From positions 1-64,000 of the forward strand of contig JAUVDV010000012.1 in NCBI GenBank assembly GCA_030595125.1: a stretch of 64,000 nt of DNA, given 5' to 3'. The DNA comes from Deltaproteobacteria bacterium (lineage in GTDB: Bacteria; Myxococcota_A; Polyangia; JAAYKL01). Every line of letters begins with the position of its first letter. The stretch's first letter is position 1. Positions 50,120 through 57,859 of this stretch are shown here, in pieces. The notes under the pieces were generated by a model. That model worked only from the letters and a program-made list of their open reading frames with translations. It was not told the DNA's origin and ran no database searches. Made by a program: the position numbers and the translations under genes.

Positions 50120-50450
50120 AGAGATTCGGGAAGAGGGCAGCTGGTGGTTCAGGTTACGAGTCAGGATGAGTACAGCAGAGAAGGAACGTTAGATAGTGTC
50201 TGAAGATCAGTGTTCGCATCAGTAATAGAAAAGGAAACCTCTTTCCGCTCGAAGTGATTCTTAATGCAACGGGTATGCCTACAATCGACTCGGTTTTGAG
50301 ATCGAGAGAAACCTCATATTTTTACAGTGGAAATGGGACTTATCGAAACTTTGCAACTCGCAAGAAATCGGTACGATCAGAAACCGACATTTCAATTCTG
50401 GAATAGCGTCGCTCCCTTTTGCAAGTACGGAGCCCCAGTTGTGAATAATC

Positions 50451-51629
50451 TCAAATGTGTCTGACTCGCCGGGGGCGGGGGAGTCCAGTGTACACATTTT
50501 CGATGTTGGCAAGATAAGTTTCTTTTGAATACAACCGCTTCACAGCTCTTGATGCTCCAACGGACAACCTTTTGCGAAGCAGATCGTCCGTGATCATCCT
50601 CTCGATACCCCGGGACACCGACGGGGGATCGCTCATGTCCACGAGCAAGGCCTCCTCCCCGTCGAAAAGGTCCACGGCTATCCGGCGATCCGCAAGGACC
50701 GGGAGCGAAGCAGCCAGGGCGTTGATGAGCTTGATAGGGATTCCTCCAGGTGAGTGACGAGGCACTATTGCAAAATCCGCTCTGGTCGTGCGGCCCCATG
50801 CGTCCTCGAAGGAACCGTGTTCGACGACACGGACGAGGTCTGCAAGTCCCTGGGTTGCGACCTTGTTGGATATTCGATTGATATCGCCGCAGATCACGAG
50901 ATCCAGCTGCAATCCGGCTCTTGTTCCCGGTTCCAGCATTCCCATGGCAGCCAGCAATTCATCCAGTCCCTGATAATTATCCGTGTTTCCAACGTACACG
51001 GCGGTCAACCGGCGGTCGCCGTGTCCCGAGGGACGGGTGCGACCGTTTTTCGGAACGTCGGCAGGAGGATTGGCCGTAAACACATCGTCCGGATCGAACC
51101 CCATGGAAATCAGGTGAGACCGAATCCACCCGTTGACTGTGATGACCCGATTTGCCAGATGAGGGACAAATCGATCCAGTGTGCTACCGACGAAGTTCGC
51201 CGCAGGGGCGAGGGAACTTTCGAGATAGGTGCGCAGCTCCGGTTCCATCAGGGCGTGGAGATGAAATACCAGGGGCCGTGAATTCAGGGGATCGGCCATA
51301 CGTGCGGCGAGGAGTGCCTCGTAATGATGTGCGTGGACGATGTCAGGGCGGATCTTTCGGCAAAGCCGGCGGCAGTGGATCGCCAGAGACAGATCGAGAA
51401 CCCCCTTTTTCCAGTGAGGGCCCGATCGCTCGCTATTGAAACGGGGTATGTCGGGGATCCGGTGAATGGTGTACTCGTGCTCCCTTCTTGATCCTTCGTG
51501 CGCGTAGCACAGCAGGTGAACGTCATGACCGCTTTGGGAGAGGAGATCGCACGTCTGTCCAACGAGGACCTGTGTCCCCTGTACGGTGGGAAAGGGGCCT
51601 GCGAAAAGATGCAGGATCCTCAATGGCAA
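50451..51629 (-). CDS. GT4-family glycosyltransferase
   Basis: A 392-residue GT-B enzyme beginning at a TTG (51629) with cggag upstream; the start overlaps the GT2 gene by ten bases. N-terminal Rossmann half: L-H-L-F-A-G-P-F-P-T-V-Q-G-T-Q. D-I-V-H-A-H-H-Y near residue 95. C-terminal donor half: V-Y-V-G-N-T-D-N-Y-Q-G-L and H-S-P-G-G-I-P-I-K-L-I-N-A-L-A, where the conserved glutamate pocket is partly altered. It transfers a sugar from a nucleotide donor to a glycan or lipid. The last codons (R-H-I-stop) come from a degenerate copy of the dispersed tgtgtctg element. Last gene of the operon before the terminator. Confidence 0.85.
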   Translation of the reverse strand: MPLRILHLFAGPFPTVQGTQVLVGQTCDLLSQSGHDVHLLCYAHEGSRREHEYTIHRIPDIPRFNSERSGPHWKKGVLDLSLAIHCRRLCRKIRPDIVHAHHYEALLAARMADPLNSRPLVFHLHALMEPELRTYLESSLAPAANFVGSTLDRFVPHLANRVITVNGWIRSHLISMGFDPDDVFTANPPADVPKNGRTRPSGHGDRRLTAVYVGNTDNYQGLDELLAAMGMLEPGTRAGLQLDLVICGDINRISNKVATQGLADLVRVVEHGSFEDAWGRTTRADFAIVPRHSPGGIPIKLINALAASLPVLADRRIAVDLFDGEEALLVDMSDPPSVSRGIERMITDDLLRKRLSVGASRAVKRLYSKETYLANIENVYTGLPRPRRVRHI

Positions 51630-52666
51630 ATGTCGTCTCCGGTTCTCTTTTCTTCTCGGAGTTCTTTTTGAGCCGGTTTGGGATGCGGAAGGTTAGTCTT
51701 TTGACTGCTTCTGGACGTCGACTGCTCCCCACGTTGAGATTTGGTGCGGTTGGCGACGATGTATCTGGGGCGTCGCTTCACCTCCACATGGATCCGCGCC
51801 ACGTATTCTCCCAGAACGCCGATGAGCAGAAACTGGATCCCCATGAGGAGCGCAATGAGAAGAATAGTGGACGCATAACCAGGTTGGGGGTGTTCCCAGA
51901 AGAAGTGGCGCACGCCCACGTAGGCGCCGTAACCCAGCGAGAAGAGGGTCATCGCAATGCCGATGTACGTGGCCAGACGCAGGGGGAAGGTCGAGAATGA
52001 CGTAATGCCGCGCGCAGCGAACCCGATCATTTTGCCCATGGAGTACTTGGTCTTGCCGGATCTTCGCAGACCTGCTTGATAGGGAGTTCGGGTCTGCCGG
52101 TAGCCTATCCAGGTTGCAATGCCGCGCAGGAAAAAGTCTGCCTCAGGCATGGAAAGAACGGCGTCAACCACCTTGCGATCCAGCAGCCTGAAATCAAGCA
52201 TTCCCGGTTCCATGGGGATCCTCGAGAGGAAGCTGAAAACGCGATAGAACCAGCGGGATGTAACCCTCTTGATGAACGGTGTGTCGGGATGGTCCTTCCT
52301 GACGCTGTGTACTACCTGATTGCCCTTTTCCCACAGATCGATCATTTGCGGGATGACTGATGGAGGTTGCTCCAGATCCGCGTCGATGGTGACGACTGCG
52401 TCGCCGGTAGCTTCGTCGAGGCCGGCGAGGAGCGCGTTCTGATGTCCGAAGTTCCTGGCCATGAATATGCCGTTGACACGATGGTCCGACTCGGCGAGTT
52501 CTGCGATTGCCTCTGCTGTGCCGTCCGTAGAGCCGTCGTCCACGATGATCAGTTCCCAGTCGTGATCACCGGAACGCAGGGCGGCTTCGATCTCATTTTT
52601 GAGATCGTGCAGGTTGCCTTCCTCGTTGAAGGCGGGCACCACAATGGAGATCAACTTGCGTTTCAT
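51620..52666 (-). CDS. GT2-family polyprenyl-phosphate glycosyltransferase (DPM1/GtrB-like)
   Basis: A 348-residue protein. The GT-A domain (residues 1-225) has I-V-V-P-A-F-N-E-E-G-N at the start, V-D-D-G-S-T-D and the metal-binding I-D-A-D-L-E-Q-P-P. Two transmembrane helices follow (about 235-255 and 270-295), then a basic, Gln/Lys-rich tail. This is the layout of dolichol/undecaprenyl-phosphate glycosyltransferases that charge a lipid carrier with one sugar. Such products feed GT39/ArnT-type enzymes, one of which is encoded at 17301-18719. It overlaps the GT4 gene and lies four bases from the phosphodiesterase gene. Confidence 0.88.
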   Translation of the reverse strand: MKRKLISIVVPAFNEEGNLHDLKNEIEAALRSGDHDWELIIVDDGSTDGTAEAIAELAESDHRVNGIFMARNFGHQNALLAGLDEATGDAVVTIDADLEQPPSVIPQMIDLWEKGNQVVHSVRKDHPDTPFIKRVTSRWFYRVFSFLSRIPMEPGMLDFRLLDRKVVDAVLSMPEADFFLRGIATWIGYRQTRTPYQAGLRRSGKTKYSMGKMIGFAARGITSFSTFPLRLATYIGIAMTLFSLGYGAYVGVRHFFWEHPQPGYASTILLIALLMGIQFLLIGVLGEYVARIHVEVKRRPRYIVANRTKSQRGEQSTSRSSQKTNLPHPKPAQKELREEKRTGDDICH

Positions 52667-52670
52667 GAGG

Positions 52671-54365
52671 TCAGTCCTCGAAGTATCCCAATCTCCTCAA
52701 ACGTTCGGCCACCACTTTCTCTTGTGCGCGAGTGTACGACCGTGTCGTCTCCTTTGAAACCAGATCATTCGATCGGTCCGTCTTTTTTTCCTTTGGTGGC
52801 TTCATGAGACCATGGGGGGAGGTTCCCTCGAACCAGGGCGCGGCAGGAGTGTTGGTGGCGGCGCATATGAGCATTGGAACATCGTGGATCCGGGCCCCTT
52901 CTATCTGTTTTTGGGGGACGCCGGGGCCGTTCAGCATGAGGATTCCGTCGGGAGTGTGGCAGCCCGGCATGGATCGGCCTTTTCGACCGAGCATGGCATC
53001 TGATTCCAGGCGTTCGACCGGGTTGCCGTTTCGCGCTCTCGAGGACAGGCATACGGGTGTGAACCCGTCGACGTTCGCCAGCTCCAGAATCAGGTCCGGG
53101 AAGCGGTGGAGATGAGCGCCGTGATGAATTTCCTCTCGTCGGATGACACTGTGCACGAGTCGAGCGCCGTCAGGGGTGGCCAGCCCTAGTGCGGCCTCTT
53201 CGACCCTGGATGCGATGTGCTCGCGTTCAGCAAACGGCATCGCGCCGTCGGGCTCTCTTCCCAGTTGATTGAACCAGATCGAGGGGGCGTAGTTGATCTC
53301 TTCGGAGAAGGCTACAGTACGGCTCCAGTCAATCCCGCCCATTCGCAATTGCGATTCCACCAGCGCCGGCACGAGTCCCTTGGAGAAACGAAAAAGGGGA
53401 CGCCTGAGTCGTCTGGGCAGGAGTCCCACCGCCTTGCCGCGAATGAAGGAAGGGTCGATCCCTTGCCTGCCCGCCGATCTGAACTCGAGCAGGCCGGCTC
53501 GTTGAAGCATGCGATTGAGATAGATGGCAATATCCGATGAGCCGCCCGAACCGTGATCGGACATGACCATCACCGTTGTATCATCACCCACGGCATCCAC
53601 CAGTCTACCGACGGCCTCGTCAGCCGCAATGTACACGTTGCGAAGGGCGTGCGACAGGCGGGGATCGAAAGTCTCGGGACGTCTCGGAGAGGCCGGATCG
53701 TGGAACGCGAAGAAGTGATGGGCCGCAGTGTCGGTTTGACCGAAATAGAATGCGGCGACATCCACCGGGTAGTTCGCGAGCATATGAAGTGCGATCTCAG
53801 TGCGTTTCTCGATGCGTTCGAGGAGGGCTCCGGCTGTGGCGATGTGCCAGTTGTCGGTATCGGAGAACTCGTCGATGGTATCGAAGGACAGATGTTCTTC
53901 TCCAAATCGAGTGGCCAGGTCCGTGTGCAGCGCGCCCGGATGAACGAAGGAGGAATCCCCGCGGGACGTTACCGGAGAATCCCATCCGGAGATGTGATAT
54001 CCGCACAGAGGGAGTGGTGGATAGGTCATGGGAAACCATGCGACGCCCACGCGGAGGCCCAGTGATTCCAGGTGCTCCATCCAGGTGGGCGCACGGCGAT
54101 CGGCCGCCCCCGCAAAGGATATTCGATAGCCTTTTCTTATCGTGAAGTCGGGAATTCCGTGACTCGACGGTTCGGCGCCGGTAAGGAAGCTGCTCCAGGC
54201 GGGGAAGGTCGTGGGCGGCGTTGTCGACCTCAGGGGACCATAGGCGCCTTTATCCATCAGCCTCGACAGGTTGGGAAGATCTCCTGCTTCCACCAGGGGG
54301 TCGAGAATCTCCGGGCCGACGCCGTCCAATCCGATCAGCAGCAGCGATGGCTTTGGTCGAGTCAT
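52671..54365 (-). CDS. Alkaline-phosphatase-superfamily type I phosphodiesterase
   Basis: A 564-residue protein without a clear signal peptide. The N-terminus L-L-L-I-G-L-D-G-V-G holds the first metal Asp. T-T-P-P-T-T-F-P-A-W-S-S-F-L-T-G provides the nucleophilic Thr. V-M-S-D-H-G-S-G-G near residue 270 and a later G-C-H line supply further ligands. This is the nucleotide pyrophosphatase/phosphodiesterase branch. Its likely substrates are phosphodiesters or activated sugars; none can be specified. Start codon overlaps the PilZ gene stop (ATGA), tying it to that operon with two glycosyltransferases downstream. Confidence 0.82.
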   Translation of the reverse strand: MTRPKPSLLLIGLDGVGPEILDPLVEAGDLPNLSRLMDKGAYGPLRSTTPPTTFPAWSSFLTGAEPSSHGIPDFTIRKGYRISFAGAADRRAPTWMEHLESLGLRVGVAWFPMTYPPLPLCGYHISGWDSPVTSRGDSSFVHPGALHTDLATRFGEEHLSFDTIDEFSDTDNWHIATAGALLERIEKRTEIALHMLANYPVDVAAFYFGQTDTAAHHFFAFHDPASPRRPETFDPRLSHALRNVYIAADEAVGRLVDAVGDDTTVMVMSDHGSGGSSDIAIYLNRMLQRAGLLEFRSAGRQGIDPSFIRGKAVGLLPRRLRRPLFRFSKGLVPALVESQLRMGGIDWSRTVAFSEEINYAPSIWFNQLGREPDGAMPFAEREHIASRVEEAALGLATPDGARLVHSVIRREEIHHGAHLHRFPDLILELANVDGFTPVCLSSRARNGNPVERLESDAMLGRKGRSMPGCHTPDGILMLNGPGVPQKQIEGARIHDVPMLICAATNTPAAPWFEGTSPHGLMKPPKEKKTDRSNDLVSKETTRSYTRAQEKVVAERLRRLGYFED

Positions 54366-55081
54366 TTGTGAAGGAGTCTTTTTGCCGCTTCGCGAACAGA
54401 TGACGGGTAGCTGACCTGTCTGGGAACCAGCAGGAGCTCACTTCTGGGCAGTGTGGTAAGAATCCTCCGCGCCTGTTCCTTGCTCAACCTGCGGTTTGCG
54501 AGGAGGGCTCTCTTCACCTGTGGGGACTGCAACCACGCCGCGTTGCTTACGATCTTGTCGAGTAGAGGGAGGGGTAGGGCTCCCTTGCGCGCGATCCGGG
54601 CGATTTCGGGCAGGGTGATCCTGGTGTGTTTGAGCAGATCCGCCCAGACGGTATTCCCGAACTTGCGCTCGAGGGCCACACGCTCTGAGGCTGAACCCTC
54701 CCGGGCCATTTTCTGCAACTGGGCCATCGGCAGGTTTTTTATTCGTTCGAAGACGGGTTGAGCGCCCGTTTTCTCCGCCGGATCGGGGGACTGCTCACAG
54801 TTGACGAACGCCTCGATGTCGGATTTTTCGGTGCGGCCAAAATACAAAAACGCGAACGCGGACCCTGTTTGGGGGCCGTCGGATACTACCGAGACGACGC
54901 GGGCGCTGGCCGCGTAAGTGTCTTCCGTTTCGGGATGATTCAGGACGATCTCGCAAATGTCCCCGGGCTCCATGTCCGTGGTGTTTGCACTGAAGGCTCC
55001 GCCGCAAACCAGGTTGGCCGCGAACTCCGCTTTCAGGGCGTTCGCGTCATCGAAGTAGATTTCTATTCTGCGCGTCGCCAT
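54362..55081 (-). CDS. PilZ-domain protein with helical-repeat C-terminus
   Basis: A 239-residue cytoplasmic protein. Residues about 1-95 resemble a PilZ barrel (R-R-I-E-I-Y-F, G-G-A-F-S-A-N-T-T-D-M-E-P-G-D, S-A-R-V-V-S-V). The usual R-x3-R and D/N-x-S-x-x-G c-di-GMP motifs are not well preserved, so ligand binding is doubtful. Residues about 115-235 are short helical repeats of HEAT/DUF2336 style. First gene of a coupled minus-strand operon with a phosphodiesterase and two glycosyltransferases; it may control that glycan pathway. Divergent from the TlpA-like gene. Confidence 0.65.
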   Translation of the reverse strand: MATRRIEIYFDDANALKAEFAANLVCGGAFSANTTDMEPGDICEIVLNHPETEDTYAASARVVSVVSDGPQTGSAFAFLYFGRTEKSDIEAFVNCEQSPDPAEKTGAQPVFERIKNLPMAQLQKMAREGSASERVALERKFGNTVWADLLKHTRITLPEIARIARKGALPLPLLDKIVSNAAWLQSPQVKRALLANRRLSKEQARRILTTLPRSELLLVPRQVSYPSSVREAAKRLLHK

Positions 55082-55164
55082 TTCACCGTTTCAATCATGC
55101 CTATTGTGCGATTCCCATACTATCGATTGTTCTTGAATTGGACCAGTGATAGGTTGCTTCCGAC

Positions 55165-55773
55165 ATGGTGAACCGCAAGAAAGACACTCGAAAGGTCGTT
55201 CCAGGAAAGATGCTGGCGCTCTGCATCGCCGGGGTTGTCGCGGTTCTGTTGTTCTGGAGCTACTCCGGGGCCGTGGCGGAGGGGATGGATTGGCATCGCA
55301 AGTCCGAGATGAAGGTGATCGCGCCGGATTTCGTTGCGGCCGACATGGCAGATGCCAGACGCGTTCCGGATTTCACTGCTCTGGATCGTTTCGGCAACAA
55401 GGTCAAACTCTCGCAGTTTTCTTCGGTGGATCTTCTTATCGTCAACATCTGGTCCGAAGGTTGTCCGGTATGTCGTGAGGAAGTTCCGGAGTTGACCGAG
55501 ATGGACCGGCGCATCGGCGATCTCGGCAGCGCTGCGCTCATCACCATTGCTGTCGCGGAAAAGTGGGAGGATGTGGCAAATTACTTCCCCAAGGGCACTG
55601 ACCTCAGAGTGCTCTTTGATCCCGATAACAAGATCGGGAAGGGCATCTTCGGCACGGTGAAATACCCGGAGACCTTCATCCTCGATAAACAGAGACGAAT
55701 CAGGGCGCGGTTCGACGGCAAGAGACCCTGGTATTCCGAAACCATGTTCGATTACCTCGAGACGTTTATGTAG
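55165..55773 (+). CDS. TlpA/ResA-like membrane-anchored thioredoxin
   Basis: A 202-residue protein with a basic n-region and one hydrophobic anchor (residues 15-34); an alternative start at 55210 has a better ribosome-binding site (aggaaag). The periplasmic thioredoxin fold begins with P-D-F-T-A-L-D-R-F-G and has the active site C100-P-V-C103 after I-W-S-E-G. The cis-Pro loop is K-Y-P-E-T-F-I. Proteins of this group reduce disulfides, often in cytochrome c maturation, but no cytochrome genes are nearby. A repeat-rich gap of about 190 bases follows. Confidence 0.85.
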   Translation: MVNRKKDTRKVVPGKMLALCIAGVVAVLLFWSYSGAVAEGMDWHRKSEMKVIAPDFVAADMADARRVPDFTALDRFGNKVKLSQFSSVDLLIVNIWSEGCPVCREEVPELTEMDRRIGDLGSAALITIAVAEKWEDVANYFPKGTDLRVLFDPDNKIGKGIFGTVKYPETFILDKQRRIRARFDGKRPWYSETMFDYLETFM

Positions 55774-55792
55774 GGGCGGGTCCCCTTTAAAC

Positions 55793-55868
55793 GGTGCCAG
55801 TCACTTTTATTCTTGATTTATTTCGCGATGTTAGCCCCCGGAGAAAGGGTGCCAGTCATCTTTTTTTC
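55793..55868. repeat. Two degenerate copies of the dispersed ggtgccag element
   Basis: ggtgccagtcactttt (55793-55808) and gggtgccagtcatcttttttt (55848-55868) are same-direction variants of ggtgccagacacatttttt (compare 13029-13047), with agtca replacing agaca. They lie between the TlpA-like gene and the small exported protein gene. Confidence 0.45.
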
Positions 55869-55911
55869 AGGTTCCATCCCCGATTTCACCCCCCGAATTT
55901 CAGACAGAAAG

Positions 55912-55940
55912 TTGTCCAGAATACTTACATGTAGTACAAA
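55912..55940 (+). promoter_or_regulatory. Candidate promoter of the exported protein-ndk pair
   Basis: ttgtcc (55912-55917) and tacaaa (55935-55940) are separated by 17 bases, 19 bases before the ggagg ribosome-binding site region of the gene at 55960. Weak match to sigma-70. Confidence 0.35.
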
Positions 55941-55959
55941 AGATCACATGGAGGCGTTC

Positions 55960-56484
55960 ATGAAACATTTATCTATTTCGATCATCGTGGCGGCGCTGGT
56001 TATGACGGCGACTTCCAATGTTGAGGCGAAGACGACCAGGGATCTCACATATCGTTCCAGTCAGATATGGCGCAGCGCGGTGCGGTTCTTGAGAGTGGAT
56101 CAGGATTTCAAGGTTCTCGAGAAGGACAAGGACGCCGGTTATCTCATCTTCGAGTACGCGGATGCCGGGAAAAAATACTCTGCTTCCATGGAGATGATAC
56201 CCCTGGTCAAGAACGACAAACGCTACGTGCGAGCGAGCATCAGGATAGAGGCGATGCCGTCTTATGTGGAGGTCGTGCTCATTGACAGGTTCCTTAGAAA
56301 GCTCAAGGAGGAGTACGGCGTCCAACCGCCGGCCAGGGTGGTTATCAGGGCCGCTCCAGAGTCTGTTACGGGTTCGCAGGGCTCTGCGGCCGCCGATGTC
56401 GCAAAAAAGGGCGATGAGGGAAACGAGGAAGATCTCGAGGTGACCGAGGAAGATCTCGAAGACAACGTCAAGGAGGACGACTGA
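55960..56484 (+). CDS. Small exported protein of unknown function
   Basis: A 174-residue protein started at 55960, where ggagg lies eight bases upstream; a start at 55948 would place the ribosome-binding site inside the gene. Signal peptide with cleavage near V-E-A22. The mature domain (about 25-130) has alternating strands and helices: R-F-L-R-V-D-Q-D-F-K-V-L-E-K-D-K-D-A-G-Y followed by I-F-E-Y. The tail is a repeated acidic segment (E-E-D-L-E-V-T-E-E-D-L-E). No family recognised with confidence. Its stop overlaps the ndk start (TGATG). Confidence 0.7.
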   Translation: MKHLSISIIVAALVMTATSNVEAKTTRDLTYRSSQIWRSAVRFLRVDQDFKVLEKDKDAGYLIFEYADAGKKYSASMEMIPLVKNDKRYVRASIRIEAMPSYVEVVLIDRFLRKLKEEYGVQPPARVVIRAAPESVTGSQGSAAADVAKKGDEGNEEDLEVTEEDLEDNVKEDD

Positions 56485-56900
56485 TGACTGATCGAACATT
56501 GTGCGTTATCAAACCCAACGCGGTCGCGGACAACAAGATTGGGGAAATCGTCAAGTGTTTCGAGGATAAGGGTCTCAGGGTAGCGGCCTTCCGGATGACG
56601 TGTCCGGGGCGCGCCGCCGTCGAGTCCTTCTATGCGGAGCACGAAGGCAAGGATTTCTTCGGCAGACTTGTGGATTTCATGACCTCCGGCCCCGTGTGTG
56701 CGCTAGTGCTCGAAGGGTCGGATGCGGTGGATCGAGCTAGGGCGATCATGGGTGCCACCGATCCGGAAAAAGCGACCGCAGGCACCATTCGCGCTCTTTA
56801 TGGCAAGAGCATGACCGAGAATGCTGTCCACGGATCCGACTCGTCCGAATCCGCGACCCGAGAGATCGGGTTCTATTTTGCGGGTTTCGACATCTTTTGA
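56484..56900 (+). CDS. ndk: Nucleoside diphosphate kinase
   Basis: A 138-residue enzyme of normal length that transfers the terminal phosphate between nucleoside triphosphates and diphosphates. The catalytic His116 lies in N-A-V-H-G-S-D-S, the family signature. The N-terminal L-C-V-I-K-P-N-A-V strand and the R-x-x-x-G-x-T-D-P region (I-M-G-A-T-D-P) that bind the nucleotide are intact. Translation is coupled to the small exported protein gene upstream by a one-base overlap. Confidence 0.96.
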   Translation: MTDRTLCVIKPNAVADNKIGEIVKCFEDKGLRVAAFRMTCPGRAAVESFYAEHEGKDFFGRLVDFMTSGPVCALVLEGSDAVDRARAIMGATDPEKATAGTIRALYGKSMTENAVHGSDSSESATREIGFYFAGFDIF

Positions 56901-57013
56901 ATACGGCCTGTTTTCCAAACTATTAATTCTAGTTGTTGTTACCGGAGCGTTCGCCAACTATATTACTCCAAGCTGGCCTCCATCATCTTCCCCTTCCCCT
57001 CGAACGGGAAGCA

Positions 57014-57044
57014 GGCCCTCCGTCGCCTTGGCGAAGGAGGGGCC
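57014..57044. repeat. GC-rich hairpin in the ndk-PP2C gap
   Basis: ggccctccgtcgcc (57014-57027) can pair with ggcgaaggaggggcc (57030-57044) with small bulges. No T-run follows. It resembles a dispersed intergenic palindrome more than a terminator. The remainder of the gap 56901-57097 shows nothing else. Confidence 0.4.
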
Positions 57045-57097
57045 GGGATGGGGTTGGTTCGACTGATTTTGGTTGATTGTGGAGGATAAGGGTAACA

Positions 57098-57859
57098 ATG
57101 CGTCTGGTTTCGTGTGGAAAATCCGATATAGGAAAGCGCCGGAAGGTCAATCAGGACGCTTTCATGTGTGACGACGAGCTCGGTCTGTATATTGTCGCCG
57201 ATGGGATGGGTGGTCACGCGGCCGGGGAGGTTGCCGCGCGAGAGTCGGTGGAGGTTGTGCATGACATGGTGCTCCGCGGCAAGGAAACCATCGATTCGTT
57301 TCGTGAGCACCAGGTGACCAGGGAGTCATCCCGCGCCATCTGCAGGCTCCTGGAGAGTGCTGTGCAGTCCGCGACCTACATGGTCTACGGGATGGCGGAA
57401 CAGAAGCCGAACTACCAGGGCATGGGCACCACAGTGTCGGTTCTGCTTCTGGTGGGAGCGTACGGAATTACCGCCCAGGTCGGCGACACCCGGATCTATT
57501 GTATTCGCAAGGGTGATGCCATTCAGTTAACCGAGGATCACACTCTCATCAACTGGCAGATCAGAGAGGGCGTGATCACCGCCGAGGAGGGGGCGCGCTC
57601 TCCCCACAAGAACGTCATCACGCGGGCGGTGGGCAACAAGGACTATGTCCAGGTGGACACCCAGATTATCTCGGTGAAGGTGGGAGATCGTTTTCTGATC
57701 TGTTCCGACGGTCTCCACGGCTACCTGAAACGAGACGAGATTGCGCCTGTCTTTATTGACGGAGATCTGGAGAAGGCATGCCAATCCCTGGTAGACCTCG
57801 CCAACCAGCGCGGGGGCAAGGACAACATCACCGCAGTTTCCATAGAGATTTCTGACTAA
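57098..57859 (+). CDS. PP2C-family Ser/Thr protein phosphatase
   Basis: A 253-residue soluble enzyme of the bacterial Stp1/PrpC type. The start at 57098 follows ggataaggg and opens with the normal L-V-S-C-G-K-S-D-I-G-K-R-R-K-V-N-Q-D. Metal-binding and catalytic motifs are complete: R-x-x-N-Q-D, A-D-G-M-G-G-H, G-D-T-R-I-Y, C-S-D-G-L and K-D-N-I-T. Such phosphatases reverse Hanks-type kinases; no kinase gene is adjacent. Its 3' end overlaps the convergent HEAT/barrel gene by four bases. Confidence 0.93.
   Translation: MRLVSCGKSDIGKRRKVNQDAFMCDDELGLYIVADGMGGHAAGEVAARESVEVVHDMVLRGKETIDSFREHQVTRESSRAICRLLESAVQSATYMVYGMAEQKPNYQGMGTTVSVLLLVGAYGITAQVGDTRIYCIRKGDAIQLTEDHTLINWQIREGVITAEEGARSPHKNVITRAVGNKDYVQVDTQIISVKVGDRFLICSDGLHGYLKRDEIAPVFIDGDLEKACQSLVDLANQRGGKDNITAVSIEISD

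Noticed and set aside
57014-57044. Hairpin after ndk as an intrinsic terminator
   Set aside because: The stem is strong but no T-run follows on either strand; listed as a repeat instead.
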